Positions 10,955-21,420 of a stretch of 64,000 bases of DNA are shown here, one piece after another. The stretch spans positions 29,296,327 to 29,360,326 of the forward strand of contig JAJEKV010000006.1 of the NCBI GenBank assembly GCA_021234155.1, read 5' to 3'. The notes under the pieces are model-generated. The model saw only the letters and a list, made by a program, of their open reading frames with translations, did no database searches and had not been told where the DNA came from. Origin of the DNA: Isoetes taiwanensis. Its lineage: Eukaryota > Streptophyta > Lycopodiopsida > Isoetales > Isoetaceae. Position numbers and translations under genes: made by a program. How positions within the stretch are numbered: position 1 is the stretch's first letter; every line of letters begins with the position of its first letter.

Positions 10955-11275
10955 CAAAACCCCCAAACCCCCAAAAGGTGCTCTGCCCGCCTTCTTGAGT
11001 CCCCAAATTGGATTCTAAGCACCCTTTAGGCAGCCAGAGACCCCTTAAACTTTGGCACCCCCAAAACCCCCAAACCCCCAAAAGGTGCTCTGCCCGCCTT
11101 TCTGAGTCCCCAAATTGGATTCTAAGCACCCTTTAGGCAGCCAGAGACCCCTTAAACTTTGGCACCCCAAAACCCCCAAACCCCCAAAAGGTGCTCTGCC
11201 CGCCTTTTTGAGTCCCCAAATTGGATTCTAAGCACCCTTTAAGCAGCCAGAGACCCCTCAAACTTTGAAAGTCAT
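10955..11275. repeat. ~107-bp C-rich tandem repeat, copy 2 (3 units)
   Basis: This is the counterpart of 545-870, with GGTGCTC at 10977, 11084 and 11190 (spacings 107 and 106). The units here are more regular than in copy 1. It is again immediately 5' of LINE A. Confidence 0.85.
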
Positions 11276-11279
11276 GGCC

Positions 11280-12520
11280 ACAGAAGATGGGCCAGCACAG
11301 GAAACCCAAGGCGGGGGCGCCGACAAACGGTCCCGATCAGCAATCATGGACCGGGGAGAGTCATCCTCCATGAAGAAGGAGGCTCTGGGCTAAGGCTAAG
11401 GCCCCCTCACAGGAGGCCGGCCCCGGAAGGGATTGATTGCTCGGACCACATAGGAACTCCCCGCCTCGGCCCGAGAGAATTGGAGCCATGTCAAAGCGGA
11501 GTGGAGGCTAACCGGTGCTCGTATTGAGGCTAATAGCGTGCCGCCTGGCCGGCATGACAAGTGGAGATGGAGTCCTCGGCATCCCATGTGCTCAAAAAGG
11601 CAAATGGTGGTCGAGAAGAACCGCATCACAGTGTCCGAGACCCGCCGACGGCGCATGTGGAAGATGGCCTTGGCTTGGCACACACCGAAGGCAAACAAAG
11701 CCAGCAGGAGGTCGGCCGACATGCGGGCCGCCCTAGACTCTCGTGTTCATCACTCGGACACCATGACCGCGAAAGGGAGGCGCCAATCTCACGAGGAGGC
11801 GATGGTCACGGTGTCACCGGCCCCAGAAGAGGTGGAGGCGGCCCACCACCATGGCACGGAAGCGCAGTCGCTTCTGCGCATGACCGAACCTGACCGAGGG
11901 ATCTTGAGTAAGATCCCGAACAAAGAAGCCCTACCCTCGGCCCGTGTGCTTGGGGCTCGAGCAGCCTCTCGCTACTCGAGCACGGAGCTCCGGGGTTGCG
12001 GGCAACCATCCATAAAACGAGCGCCGGGGTCTCCCTCGCCGAGGTTCATAGTCACCGCAAAGAAGGTCTGCGGCGAGGATGGCCAGCGGCGGCGAGCCCC
12101 CAAAGAGCTGTGCTCCCGGACTTCACGCAGGTGAACGCGGCTCGGACCGCTACCCGCCCGCCCTCCGCCACGCCGGCAGCCGGGCCCCCGCACCGCCCCC
12201 CGCACCCAGCCACTCCACGCCACCCCAGCCACCACCACCACCCCCCCCAAGACGGCCCTCCCTCGCCCACCTTTGACCCGCCACGAGAACTCCGGGAGCG
12301 CAGGCGGAGAGGCCACAACGGTAGTTGAGGCATGCCGAAACGCCAGGGGGAGAGTCTCCGCCCACAACATCCCAACACACATTCTCGATCGGGATGACAT
12401 TCCCGGGCGGTTCACATTTCACCGGCGGCCCGTCATGGGGCTCGGGCCGTCGCGTGACCGCATTGTCATATTCACGGTTGCGGATGCACAGTGCGTGATG
12501 CCATATTGCGTTAGGGCGGA
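11280..12520 (+). pseudogene. LINE A ORF1-like region, copy 2
   Basis: Equivalent of 873-2145. Shared peptide pieces include SASHVLK, SLGHHD and a proline-rich segment near 12180-12260 (runs of Pro with His). It is broken by many indels relative to copy 1. The role as ORF1 (RNA-binding chaperone of LINEs) is inferred from its position before the endonuclease; no diagnostic domain was found. Confidence 0.5.
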
Positions 12521-12884
12521 TGTTGAAGGGACATCCCCATGCGTGGGCCAGGGACCTCACACCCGTTACAGCGGGAGGCCGCAGACGAGGCTTGTCGAGT
12601 CGAGGGCATTAAGCCACCGTGGGTGCCGCAGGGATTGGTTCGGCGGGATGCACATTTTCGGAAACTGGCACACTCTTGCTGCACTTCGCGGCCCCAACCC
12701 GGTACGCACGTGGCCCCATACGCTTCTCCTACCACGGCCCCCTTCTCCTGCTCCTACTCCTCACGCTCCCTCCGACCCATGCCCTCTCAGCCACATCTTT
12801 GCCTCCGCTCCATCTACTTCTCCCTCGGCCTCTGCTTCCCCCTCCCGCAAGACCGAGTCAAGCAGATACCATCCCCTGCCGACA

Positions 12885-13760
12885 AATAGGAATTGTGCCT
12901 CAAAGTGGTCTCATGGAATTGTCGAGGCTTCCCTTGGCGTAAGGGGACGGTCCGAACTTCAGGTGGCGTACCGATATGGATCTCATCTTTCTCATGGAGA
13001 CATGGGAGCATCTTTGGGCACAAAGCACCGATCTGTAGGGTTACCAACATTTCTCGGTCTTCAATACCGCAGGGAGACGAGGGGTCATGGTGGAGTGGCT
13101 TGCTACTACCGGGACAACCTTGGCACATTCGGTTACCCTCCGGAAGATAGACCACAACCGGTACTTGTGGGTTAGTGTGCATAATACCAGTGGCAACCCT
13201 CTTTTTCTGGCCGCCTGTTATTTCCCTCACGCAGAGAGCACTTTCTATCGCAGCCACCCCGTCGCGGATAGGATGGACCCTTATGTCGATCTATATGATG
13301 ACATACAGCAGCACCAGCCAGTTGGGTAGGGTCGTCCTTCTTGGAGACTTCAATGCACGGACAGGAGTAGAGCACCCATGCGACTTGACCCCTCGGTAGC
13401 GATGTCCTGCAGCTTCGCCCCTTGAAGCAACACGCCCGCGAGGATCGGATGGCAGCCAGTCACTTTCGCTTTGGCGGCATAGCTTGCTCTGCTATGTGGT
13501 ATTTTTGACTTGATAATTTGCAATGGCACATCCACGGTGGCTGATTCACCATGAAGTGCACATGCGAGCCGACAATCGGGGGAGGGTCTAGTGTGGTGGA
13601 CTATGTGCTGCGTAGTTGCGCCCGATATGCATCTCCTCGGTCGTTTCGGGTGGGCACAGATATCGGGATGAGGAGGTCGACTCGGATCACCTCCCACTTT
13701 ATTTGGACTTGGTTTGGCAAGCCGCGGAACCCCACTATGCCAGCCCCTCGGAGTCCTCGG
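12885..13760 (+). pseudogene. LINE A ORF2 endonuclease domain (copy 2 only)
   Basis: APE-type endonuclease, which nicks target DNA for target-primed reverse transcription. Visible motifs in order: LKVVSWNCRG at 12900-12930, GHGGVACYYRDNL near 13084-13125, YLWVSVHN near 13159-13185, VVLLGDFNARTG near 13330-13365 and DSDHLPLYLDL near 13678-13710. These are the N-terminal WNxRG, the GDFNxR and the SDH catalytic blocks of LINE endonucleases. They are spread over three frames, so the domain is broken as read. The interval is absent from copy 1. Confidence 0.88.
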
Positions 13761-14029
13761 TTGAGACTAGATTATGGCGAGGCAGAGGACTTCTGTAGAG
13801 ATGCTCATGGACGCCCTCCCAGTAATTGCGGACCTCCACACTAGAAGCGTGAGCAGACCAGTGACTTCGCTATTACGGGATGCGGTGGGCCAGTACTTTG
13901 GCGGACCTCCCCTCCCAGCCGCCGCTTCGAGGGTCGACAACATTCCCGCGTGTCGATGGTTTGATGCGGAGTGTAAAGAATAAGTGGCAGCTCCGTCACA
14001 TTTTGGATCTAGGTGCCCGCTTGCGAGGC

Positions 14030-15600
14030 CACCACCGATCGCGCCCATCCGAAGGGAGACAAAGCGCGGTACCTTGCCGTGGCATCGGGGGAGATGTTCG
14101 GCTTCTTGGACACTCATCCTCGAACCTTTTGGCGCAGAGTGCTTGAAGGCCGGCCCTCCTCTGGGGACATCACACCCCGCGTGGGGAGCGATGCTTGCGG
14201 CAGCTCTATGACCGCCCGAGGACGCGTCGCCCATACCCCCACAGATGGCCCCCATTGGTCCTCGTGGAGGAGGATGTTGAGGAGGGCACGCAACGTGGCT
14301 AATGGGAAGGCGGTGACCTCGATGGTATCTTGGCCGAGTTACTCAAATGGGCAGGGCGGCCGCTTGTCTTGGTCCTCACTACCTGTTCCAGCGAGCATTG
14401 CGGGAAGGTCTCCCAGACAATGGACCACAAGCGGGGGTTGTTCCCATTCACAAAGCGAGGCGACCCACCTTTGTCCGACCCAATTCTGGAGACGATCATG
14501 GTCATTTCGGTATTTGCCAAAGCGTTGGTTGGCATTCTCGGCGGCGATTGACCGGCCGGGCGGCGGCGGATGTCGCGAGCCCTCACCGCAGGCGGGCTTT
14601 GAACCCGCCACTCAGCGATTGACCATATCTTTACACTTGCGGGCGATTGAAGGCGGTCGGAATCATCGGCGGGACTTGTATTCTTTGCTTTGTGGACTTG
14701 GCGAAGGCTTTTGATCACGGTTCCCAGAAAAGGCTAGGCTAAGCTGCGTCAAGCTGGGGCTCCGTACTTTTGTGCGAAATGCCATATCTGGTGTATGAGA
14801 GTTGTTTTGGCGGGATCAGCGGCCAGACCAAGCATTCACCCGGTAGTATCGGGGTCGGCGGTTGCCCCCTCTCGCCAATACTTTTTGGCCTCTACATTGT
14901 CAATTAGAGCCACGGCTCATCGGAGCATGGGGGGATGGCATACGGCTTTTGCACGGGTCATCCGCCCGGCTCATCTATCGGGCGATGTTGGCTGGCGGCC
15001 CACCCGAAGCTATCGGTCTCTCACACGGATGCCCTAGACACATTTTGTCGGGCTAAAGATATGCTTGGCGTGAATCGGCCAAGACCGGGGTGGTTCTCAT
15101 ATCCTCTTCACGTCACCCCATGCCTCCCCGTGACTCACATATATAGGGGACGACCTATGGGCGTCCGCCCACCTACAAGTATCTAGGGGTGGAGTTCCCA
15201 TCCCTCGCCTGGCTGAGGCGTCTATCGCTTCTTGGGGTGTGGCCAGCTGGAAAGCTTTTATGCCATCGCGAGAACAACATCCGCAGGCGAGCTCTATGAT
15301 TGGGGCCATCGATCACATCTGTTCGGAACCGGTCGAGCACGTCATACATGCGGGGTCGAGGTTTGGGGCCCGATCGTCTCTTTGGCGACATGGAATGACT
15401 TGGAAGCGGTCGTGAGAAGGCATTTTTGGCACGCACGCGGGGTGAAACCTGAGTTCCCCTATCGGTCCCGATCGAGGAACTGGATTCTTGCAGCTTCCGG
15501 GCAGCCCTTGATAGACACATCGTCTATTTTTGAAAAGTGGTTACTATGGGTGATGCTCGCCTCCACTTTGGCTTACACTGTGGGCAATGAGTCCGCGGCG
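14030..15600 (+). pseudogene. LINE A reverse transcriptase domain, copy 2
   Basis: RT portion of ORF2. Recognisable blocks are NGKAVTSMVSW near 14300, a RGVVPIHK-like block near 14435, AGFEPATQRLTISLH near 14594 (frame-shifted form of the FRxxxSTIDH block) and LVDLAKAF-like near 14690. EVWGPIVSLATWNDLEAVVRRHFWHA follows at about 15360-15435 in the thumb/C-terminal part. The catalytic YADD region near 14971-14987 reads as a GC-rich, frame-shifted string. Copy 1 is damaged at the same place (3101-3115) but differently. Confidence 0.85.
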
Positions 15601-15639
15601 GCTTAGGGCCTGTTGGAGGGTAAGAGATCATTGGTTCGC

Positions 15640-16270
15640 CCGGATGGATGGTCGAGAGCGCAGAGATCGTCGTGTGGACCTGGCCGCCGTCGTGGCGGCT
15701 TCTTGGGGAGTACCTAGGCAGCTTGTTTTTCTTGGCAAGCTCACGGGACCCCGGCTCTAGAGCAGGTCAAAACGGCCCATTACAAGGGAGCACATCAACC
15801 CGTCAGTTAGCCCGGGGCCGCAATCTACCGCGTTCCCGGTACCCCAGCCTTGACTCATTGCCTCCATTACGCGACGCAGGTGCCCACCATCTTGCGCTCG
15901 AGGGCGGGCGGTGGGTTGGGGAGCCCGCCGGGGACAGGCTCTGTCCCGGTCTTTGTCAAGCGGGTGCCATTGAGGATGAGTCTCACACTTTCGAGAGTTG
16001 CCCCGTTGATCGGTCCGGGCGAGATATGCTCCCTTAATGCGGCCGGACTTGCCCTTACATTTGTTGATGAACACCTTGTCGGTATGTGCCACGGGTTGTT
16101 ACATTCGAAGTCTTGGATCTGCCGAGGTCACCTTTGCCCCTTTGGTACCTGGCGATTAGGCAACTGGTGCGGTGCATATTTGTATATTTGGGTGTTTACG
16201 CATTTTGTATGTTAGTTTGTCGGCCGATTGCTGCCCCGCGGTTTTCCCTCGAAAACCCTTGGGGCGGGGG
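15640..16270 (+). pseudogene. LINE A C-terminal zinc-finger-like region and 3' UTR start, copy 2
   Basis: The segment around 15945-16010 encodes LCQAGAIEDESHTFESCP, a Cys-rich block typical of the region after RT in plant LINEs (zf-RVT-like). LINE B has an equivalent block. The reading frame opens from about 15648 and closes at 16037. Downstream sequence through 16350 is conserved with copy 1 and appears to be 3' UTR. Confidence 0.7.
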
Positions 16271-16351
16271 TTTTTATCCGGCGATGTCCCGCTTGCTTGC
16301 GTTTTTTGTATTGGGTCATAGAGCCGATTGGTCTCCGTGGGCGATAAAAAG

Positions 16352-16388
16352 TACCTTCCTTCCTTCCTCCCTCCCTCCCTCCTCCCCA
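16352..16388. repeat. (CCTT)n microsatellite
   Basis: Shorter counterpart of 4495-4545, at the same place after the LINE A 3' UTR in copy 2. Confidence 0.88.
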
Positions 16389-16439
16389 TGTATATATATC
16401 GCCCTTCTATATATGTATTATGAATGTGCACACACAAAA

Positions 16440-17245
16440 AATGCACTTTCGCACATCTTGATTTAGAATTCCATCTTCGAACACGATTGCATCTATCGGC
16501 ATTTTATTTCACCTACAAACTACAAGAATTGCGGATGGTTTTTTTTTTCTGCAATTTGTTTTTAGTCATTAATATTCCGCAAATGCCCCCATCTAATTCC
16601 TATCCATTCCACGTGTTCATCGCTAATATCCGACCTCCCTAAAGCCTTGCATTTGACACTCAAAATTTTATAACTCTCTATTCCCCATTACATTACCCAT
16701 TCCACACGGCCATGACTAATGCCTGGCATCGCCAGGCACATGTTTCTAGTAGGTACTTCATTTGTGTAGAAAATAATAATAATATCGTTGAAACTAAATT
16801 CCTTTCTGTCTACTTGGATATATTTATGCATTGGACCATTTTGCACATGCCCGTAAGAGGCAGCATGTCCATGGGCTGCACCATTTACCTTTCTCATGAT
16901 ATTTGCATTTCTGGCTTGTTCAAGATGAAGGGTTTTGAAAAAGGAAGCCTTTATTATCTATCATCTGGAGAAGGTTGTCTGAGCCTAGAAAATGGAGTTG
17001 ATATGATGCATATTCAGCTATTCCCGGAAACATTTATTTTAAATTTAAATATCTGATGAAACGAACGCATGTTGTATTCAAAATGTCTTCATATAGCAGA
17101 AAGTTACGGAGGTTTGGGAGAGATTTAGGAGAGGTATCACTCCAAAGCCAAGTGATAGGAAGAGCATAACCATAACTTTTGCATCTTTGTTTTCTATGTT
17201 TTATGAGCTATGTAGGGTATATCTGCAGCAGGGCACAGAAGTCGG
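16440..17245. other. Conserved non-LINE spacer, copy 2
   Basis: Counterpart of 4600-5410. An open stretch (16712-17056) shares its C-terminal half with copy 1 but not its N-terminal half. No domain was recognised and no coding support was seen. Confidence 0.5.
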
Positions 17246-17247
17246 GG

Positions 17248-17320
17248 TGGGCATAGCAGGATTTGAATCTGCGACCATTAGGTTAAGGGCCCAGTGCTCT
17301 ACCTACTAAGCCATACACCC
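17248..17320 (-). pseudogene. Mitochondrial-type tRNA-Lys-like sequence, copy 2
   Basis: Exactly 73 nt with a full cloverleaf: 7-bp acceptor stem, D-arm, anticodon loop CCCTTAA, variable loop TGGTC and T-loop TTCAAAT. It matches the plant mitochondrial trnK-UUU pattern closely. However, the loop has C at positions 33 and 34 where the organellar gene has T, giving a CTT-type anticodon and losing U33. One T-stem pair (A53-C61) is mismatched. Expression from nuclear DNA is unlikely. Confidence 0.82.
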
Positions 17321-17456
17321 GAACGAAGTAACCACATACCACTATGTATTGTATCTCTCTGCATGCGAAGTGAAATCGATAACTCAATTAGGGAAGCAAT
17401 GGAACACAGATAGATGACAGCGTGCCAGTGGTTCTGTTCTCAGGGGGTCAAGCAAG

Positions 17457-17520
17457 CAAGGTGCAGCGCAATTCGGTAGCGCATCCGTCCTGGGCGCAGA
17501 GGTTCACAGGCCCAAACCCC
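17457..17520 (+). pseudogene. Organellar tRNA-Pro-like fragment, copy 2
   Basis: Acceptor 5' strand CAAGGTG, D-arm AGCGC...GCGC, and anticodon loop CCTGGGC with TGG at the anticodon positions. The variable region resembles plant mitochondrial trnP-UGG. The T-loop reads CCCAAAC where TTCGAAT is usual. No matching 3' acceptor strand is present; at about 17521 the sequence switches to plastid trnA intron. Differences from the usual gene are mostly T to C. Confidence 0.65.
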
Positions 17521-17748
17521 GCGGTGGCTTACCCTGTGGCAGATGTCAGCGGTTCGAGTCTGCTTGTCTCCAGCCCGTGATACAAGCCGATGTAATGCCA
17601 TATCATAGCATGAGAAAATCCGGGTTGATCCATGATCCCCATCCAATGGATGTTGATGAGATACTTCTATTTAGCACTTTGGGATGGCATAGCCTTCAAC
17701 AACAGCGAGGTTCAAACGAGGGAGGGCTTATGGTGGATACCTAGGCAC
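17521..17748 (+). pseudogene. Plastid-derived trnA 3' exon, spacer and 5' end of rrn23 (NUPT), copy 2
   Basis: Same arrangement as copy 1. The intron tail ends at 17537, the trnA 3' exon is 17538-17572 (35 nt, as in plastid trnA-UGC), then comes the spacer. The 23S 5' end, from TTCAAACGAGG to about 17748, closes it. The spacer differs considerably from seed-plant plastids as I remember them, which argues for a distant plastid source. Confidence 0.86.
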
Positions 17749-18120
17749 TAATAAATCCCTTAGCTAAGGAAAGTAGGTTCTTAATAGAATATGAAAAACC
17801 TTAACTAACAATTGTTAAAGATAACTAAGCATGGTGGAACCTTGAAGATCATGAGAAGTTGGGCTGAGAGAGCTTTATGGGGCAGAAGAGGGCGTTCATA
17901 TGAGGCTATGGCACTATGGCATGAGCACTACTAGTCTAAGTGTATAACTGTAAGTTTCTAAGCTGTTGCAATATTTTATAATAATAATAACTATAATTTA
18001 TTGATCACGCCATTTTTGAGACCCAACAAGGATCTATATGGCAATATGTACATATCATACATCATAAGCATTTTCGAACACAATTAGAGTTCATGAGCTA
18101 CTTCCGTCTCCTGCATATAA

Positions 18121-18864
18121 TCATAAAATGCAATTATCTCTGTTATTTGGTTGAACTTCCATAAGCTCTCGCAAGCTACTGCATGTAATTCTAAAGTCCC
18201 CCCGAATATCTTCATATGCAGGACATTCAATGAAAGCATGTATCTCATTCTCAATTTGTACCAAACAGCATGGACAAAGGCGGTATTCACGTGGAATACG
18301 ATGCCACCTACCTACTTCGGTGGCCAAATGATGCGATGACAGTCTCAGTTGCGAAATCGATTGCCGCTCTTTAACACTTAAATCTGCTCGCATATATGAT
18401 TGCTCAGAGTCTTCTACAATAGCATTAAACTCATATCTATAAAAACTCGCTTTTATCTCTTCTTCGGGTGCCAAATGCGGTTATTCTGCGACAACTTTTT
18501 CTCCAACAAGGCCCCTTATATCAGAGAATTTATCCGGCCAACTATGGGGAGGGAATCCCCAAGCTGCTGCCCATTCCAACACCTTTTGGTACCAGCCACC
18601 TTCCTTGAGCATTGACATATGTAAAGCCCATTTAGGGAGTCTATCTGAGTCCATATTCAGCACTCTATTTAAATAATGCAGTGTTTGACTAAGTGCTTCA
18701 GCTTCTATGGGCATAAACCCGACCTCATCCAACATCATTTTGTATGGTGTGCGGATTTTAACACCAAGCTTCGAATGCGAGAAATTGTTTTGCACCCTTT
18801 CAATGCATGCCCATCCCAATTTTGGCAGCCACGGAGCCCCAAAGCTGGGCAGCCATACTGACAT
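18121..18864 (-). pseudogene. LINE B ORF2 part 3: C-terminal region, copy 2
   Basis: Stretches 18864-18481 and 18474-18121 include the CLVQIENEIHAFIECP zinc-finger-like block. A frame break occurs near 18478, where copy 1 reads through, and copy 1 has its own break near 6845. Confidence 0.84.
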
Positions 18865-19930
18865 GGCCCGGCTTCACCAAAACACCAAATAGCAATTCCT
18901 TAAGATTCCAGTGTTCAAAATTCCTTTCGTTACAGATACACATCATGCCATACAATGCTCGGAATCCACCAACGTGCCTTTTGGTAGCGGCCAAATTCCA
19001 TTTATAATTTCCGCTTACCTCAACTCCTAGATACTTATATGTTGTCACTACCTCCAAAGGTTCTCCATCTAGCACATATATAAGAGATTCTGTAGTCCCA
19101 AAACCTATTACTTTGGTCTTCTCCTTATTAATACACATGCCACAAGCTGTGCAAAATGCTCGCAAAGCATACATGTGCGTTTGTAGACCTTCTATTGTTC
19201 TTGATATGAGAACAATATCATCAGCAAAAAGGAGCATCTGAACAATATATCCATGAAGATCTATACCAATGCCTCCGTGGAAATATAACCACAGCTCTAC
19301 CTCATCTATAAATAATCCAAATAACAATGGAGAGCATGGGCAGCCTTGCTTTACCCCTACTGTGCTATGGATCTTATGCTTTTTATCAAATGGGAAGGAA
19401 AAGCTCCCACAAGGACACTTGGCCCGATACAAACATATTCTTGCCTCTTGTAACTCTGTTGGAACTCCCAAAATTCCATTCTATTTTGCAACTTTCCTCT
19501 TTCCACCACATCAAAGGCTTTAGTAAAGGTCAACAAAAGCCTAGAATACCTTGTTCCCTCACCCTTTTGCGGACTTCGGTTATGATCTTGAGTTACCAAG
19601 TGATCTATGGTAGAGTAACACGCACGAAATCCGGCTTGACATGTTGCTCTCCGTTTTTTGATCAGCCCAATTGAAATTTTTCTTTCCACCATAGATGCAA
19701 AAATCTTAGCTAGGATATTTCCCACCAAGACCATTCTATAGTTGCTAACCATGTTTCTGTCACCAGTTTTATAGATTGGGACTACCCTACTGATGATCCA
19801 TGATTCAGGGAAAGCTCCTTCGATCAGCGTCAAATTACAAACCTGTGCAATTTTCTCATAGAGCTCCTCATTACCCCATTTGCATAACTCAGTCACGAGC
19901 CCCAAATTATCTGGTGCCTTACCATTTTTT
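18800..19930 (-). pseudogene. LINE B ORF2 part 2: reverse transcriptase, copy 2
   Basis: Open stretches 19905-19357 and 19471-18800 carry VVPIYKTGDRN, YSTIDHLV, GVKQGCPCSPLLFG, LLFADDIVLIS (about 19210-19230) and KYLGVEVSGNYKW. The catalytic residues are intact. The frame break near 19470 differs in detail from copy 1. Confidence 0.9.
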
Positions 19931-20070
19931 CATGTTTTTTTTTTAGGCGTCTTCAATATCCCCTCTGCTAAAAATGCCTTCCTGAACTGTCCCAGCTTTA
20001 GCCATTGATCTGCAACCATCTACAGTTGCTCTAAGAAGTCTCCAATGATAGGATGCTGCTTAGTTTGGCG

Positions 20071-20979
20071 TCAGAATGTTTTTGGGTCTAGTTCCAAATC
20101 AGAAATGAGTTTTCGGATGTGTACTTTTTGCCATTCCCTTTTCTTATGCTTTGTCACTTTTCGATATACTTTGCGAGTTGCAGCCTTATCAGTTGCCTGT
20201 TTAAATGCATCCCTTGCTTTAGTACAATCCGAATCAAACCATTTCTTGGACTTATAATTTCTCTTCCTTGTCCATCCAAACGCCCCCCTGGCTGCCATGA
20301 GTATATCAACAATAAGAAGGTTATTGAATTCACCTACTTCTGATGGCCATTCGTGACTGGAGAGTATGCTCTGAAGTGCATTAGCATATGTGCCTACAAG
20401 TTTATAATTCAGCCTTAACCGCATTTCTTTCAGCATTTGTTTGGGAGGCTCCCATGCATATGTGATTAGCTCAAGCTCCAAAGGAGCATGGTCAGAGTCA
20501 GGGTGCTGATCCATGACCCGAAAGTTCACCAATTGATCATAGTTTGGTTTTTCCAACAAATCCACAACCGATTGCCCATTATGCTGAAAACATGTAAATT
20601 TATGAGAATTTGGATACTTTTTAATGTGGTTCATAACTACTAACTCCAATGCACCACAAGTCTGCAAAAAGGATTTGCCCATTTTGTTATAAACACTGTC
20701 ATCTGAGCTTCTATCTAGTCCATAGTCTTCGGCATGACACTCTAAGAGCATGAGATCATTGCAATCTTCCTCAAATATTCGTGCTTGATGTGTACTAATC
20801 CTTGCATTAAAGTCACCTGCAATGTAAACTGTGCCTTTGGTCTGGAAACAAACGACATCCCGGGCAATATGCACAAATGGATCATTCACATCAAGTCCAA
20901 CCTGATCATAAACCTTAGATGGAGTAGGCTCAATTGGTGCAAAATACCGCGGTACCAAGGTAGGCTGGTTTTGATCCAT
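20071..20979 (-). pseudogene. LINE B ORF2 part 1: endonuclease and linker, copy 2
   Basis: Open stretch of 302 codons from the YFAPIEPTPSKVYDQVGLD block through GDFNARISTHQ, DSDHAPLELEL and the basic linker. It is shorter at the N-terminus than copy 1 because of a frame change near 20950. It is otherwise near-identical. Confidence 0.88.
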
Positions 20980-21420
20980 CTATATGTATCCATAGATCTT
21001 GTTTATACTCATATACCTTAACCAACCTGCAACTCGATCAACTACTCACGGCTTTGCAAAACATGCAATCCGCCCCATCCCCCTCTTGCCTTTTTTTCTA
21101 TTCCAAATAGAGTGCCTTTGTAACAAAACCTTGAATCTTTGGTTAGAGAAGACATCTCATGCTCCCAAGTTTCAAGGGCATCATAGCTAATGGATTATCC
21201 TCATGGGAGAATGGTTATGAGTAAGTTTTGCAATGAAATACATAGGTGGGGAGCTACATCAATGATAGTTAGGCTTGTGACTTCCTTGACGTGTTTGGAT
21301 TGTGATTATCATCTTTGTTAGTAAGTTAGCTACTTCAACATGGGCAGGTTGTATGGGCAACATCGGAAGAGTATGATCTAGACACATTAAATATTCTAAT
21401 AAACGTCACATGTCTTGGTC

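Larger units (their letters stand above)
11275..16400 (+). mobile_element. LINE A (non-LTR retrotransposon), copy 2, complete architecture but frame-broken
   Basis: Fuller copy of LINE A. The order is an ORF1-like region (11280-12520), an APE-type endonuclease (about 12890-13700), RT (about 14030-15560), and a C-terminal zinc-finger-like region (about 15940-16030). A 3' UTR follows, ending in CCTT repeats. Reading frames change often, mostly by small indels in C/G runs. The domain order and motifs match plant LINEs of the EN-RT type. No target site duplication could be assigned. Confidence 0.9.
17965..21235 (-). mobile_element. LINE B (non-LTR retrotransposon), copy 2
   Basis: Counterpart of LINE B copy 1 with the same (ATA)n 3' tail (about 17975-17990). 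The 5' part between about 20940 and 21130 has more small changes than the rest. All domains are present, with frame breaks at slightly different places from copy 1. Some lesions are therefore specific to a copy. Confidence 0.92.
10423..21420. repeat. Composite segmental repeat, copy 2
   Basis: Second direct copy of the segment at 1-9582. The left edge is near 10423, where the AATCAAATC block that opens the window reappears. The right edge is 21420. This copy keeps the 1.5-kb LINE A endonuclease interval (12517-14028) lost in copy 1. No terminal inverted repeats or target duplications were visible at the edges, so I cannot say whether this is a tandem duplication or two insertions of one large unit. 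Confidence 0.93.
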
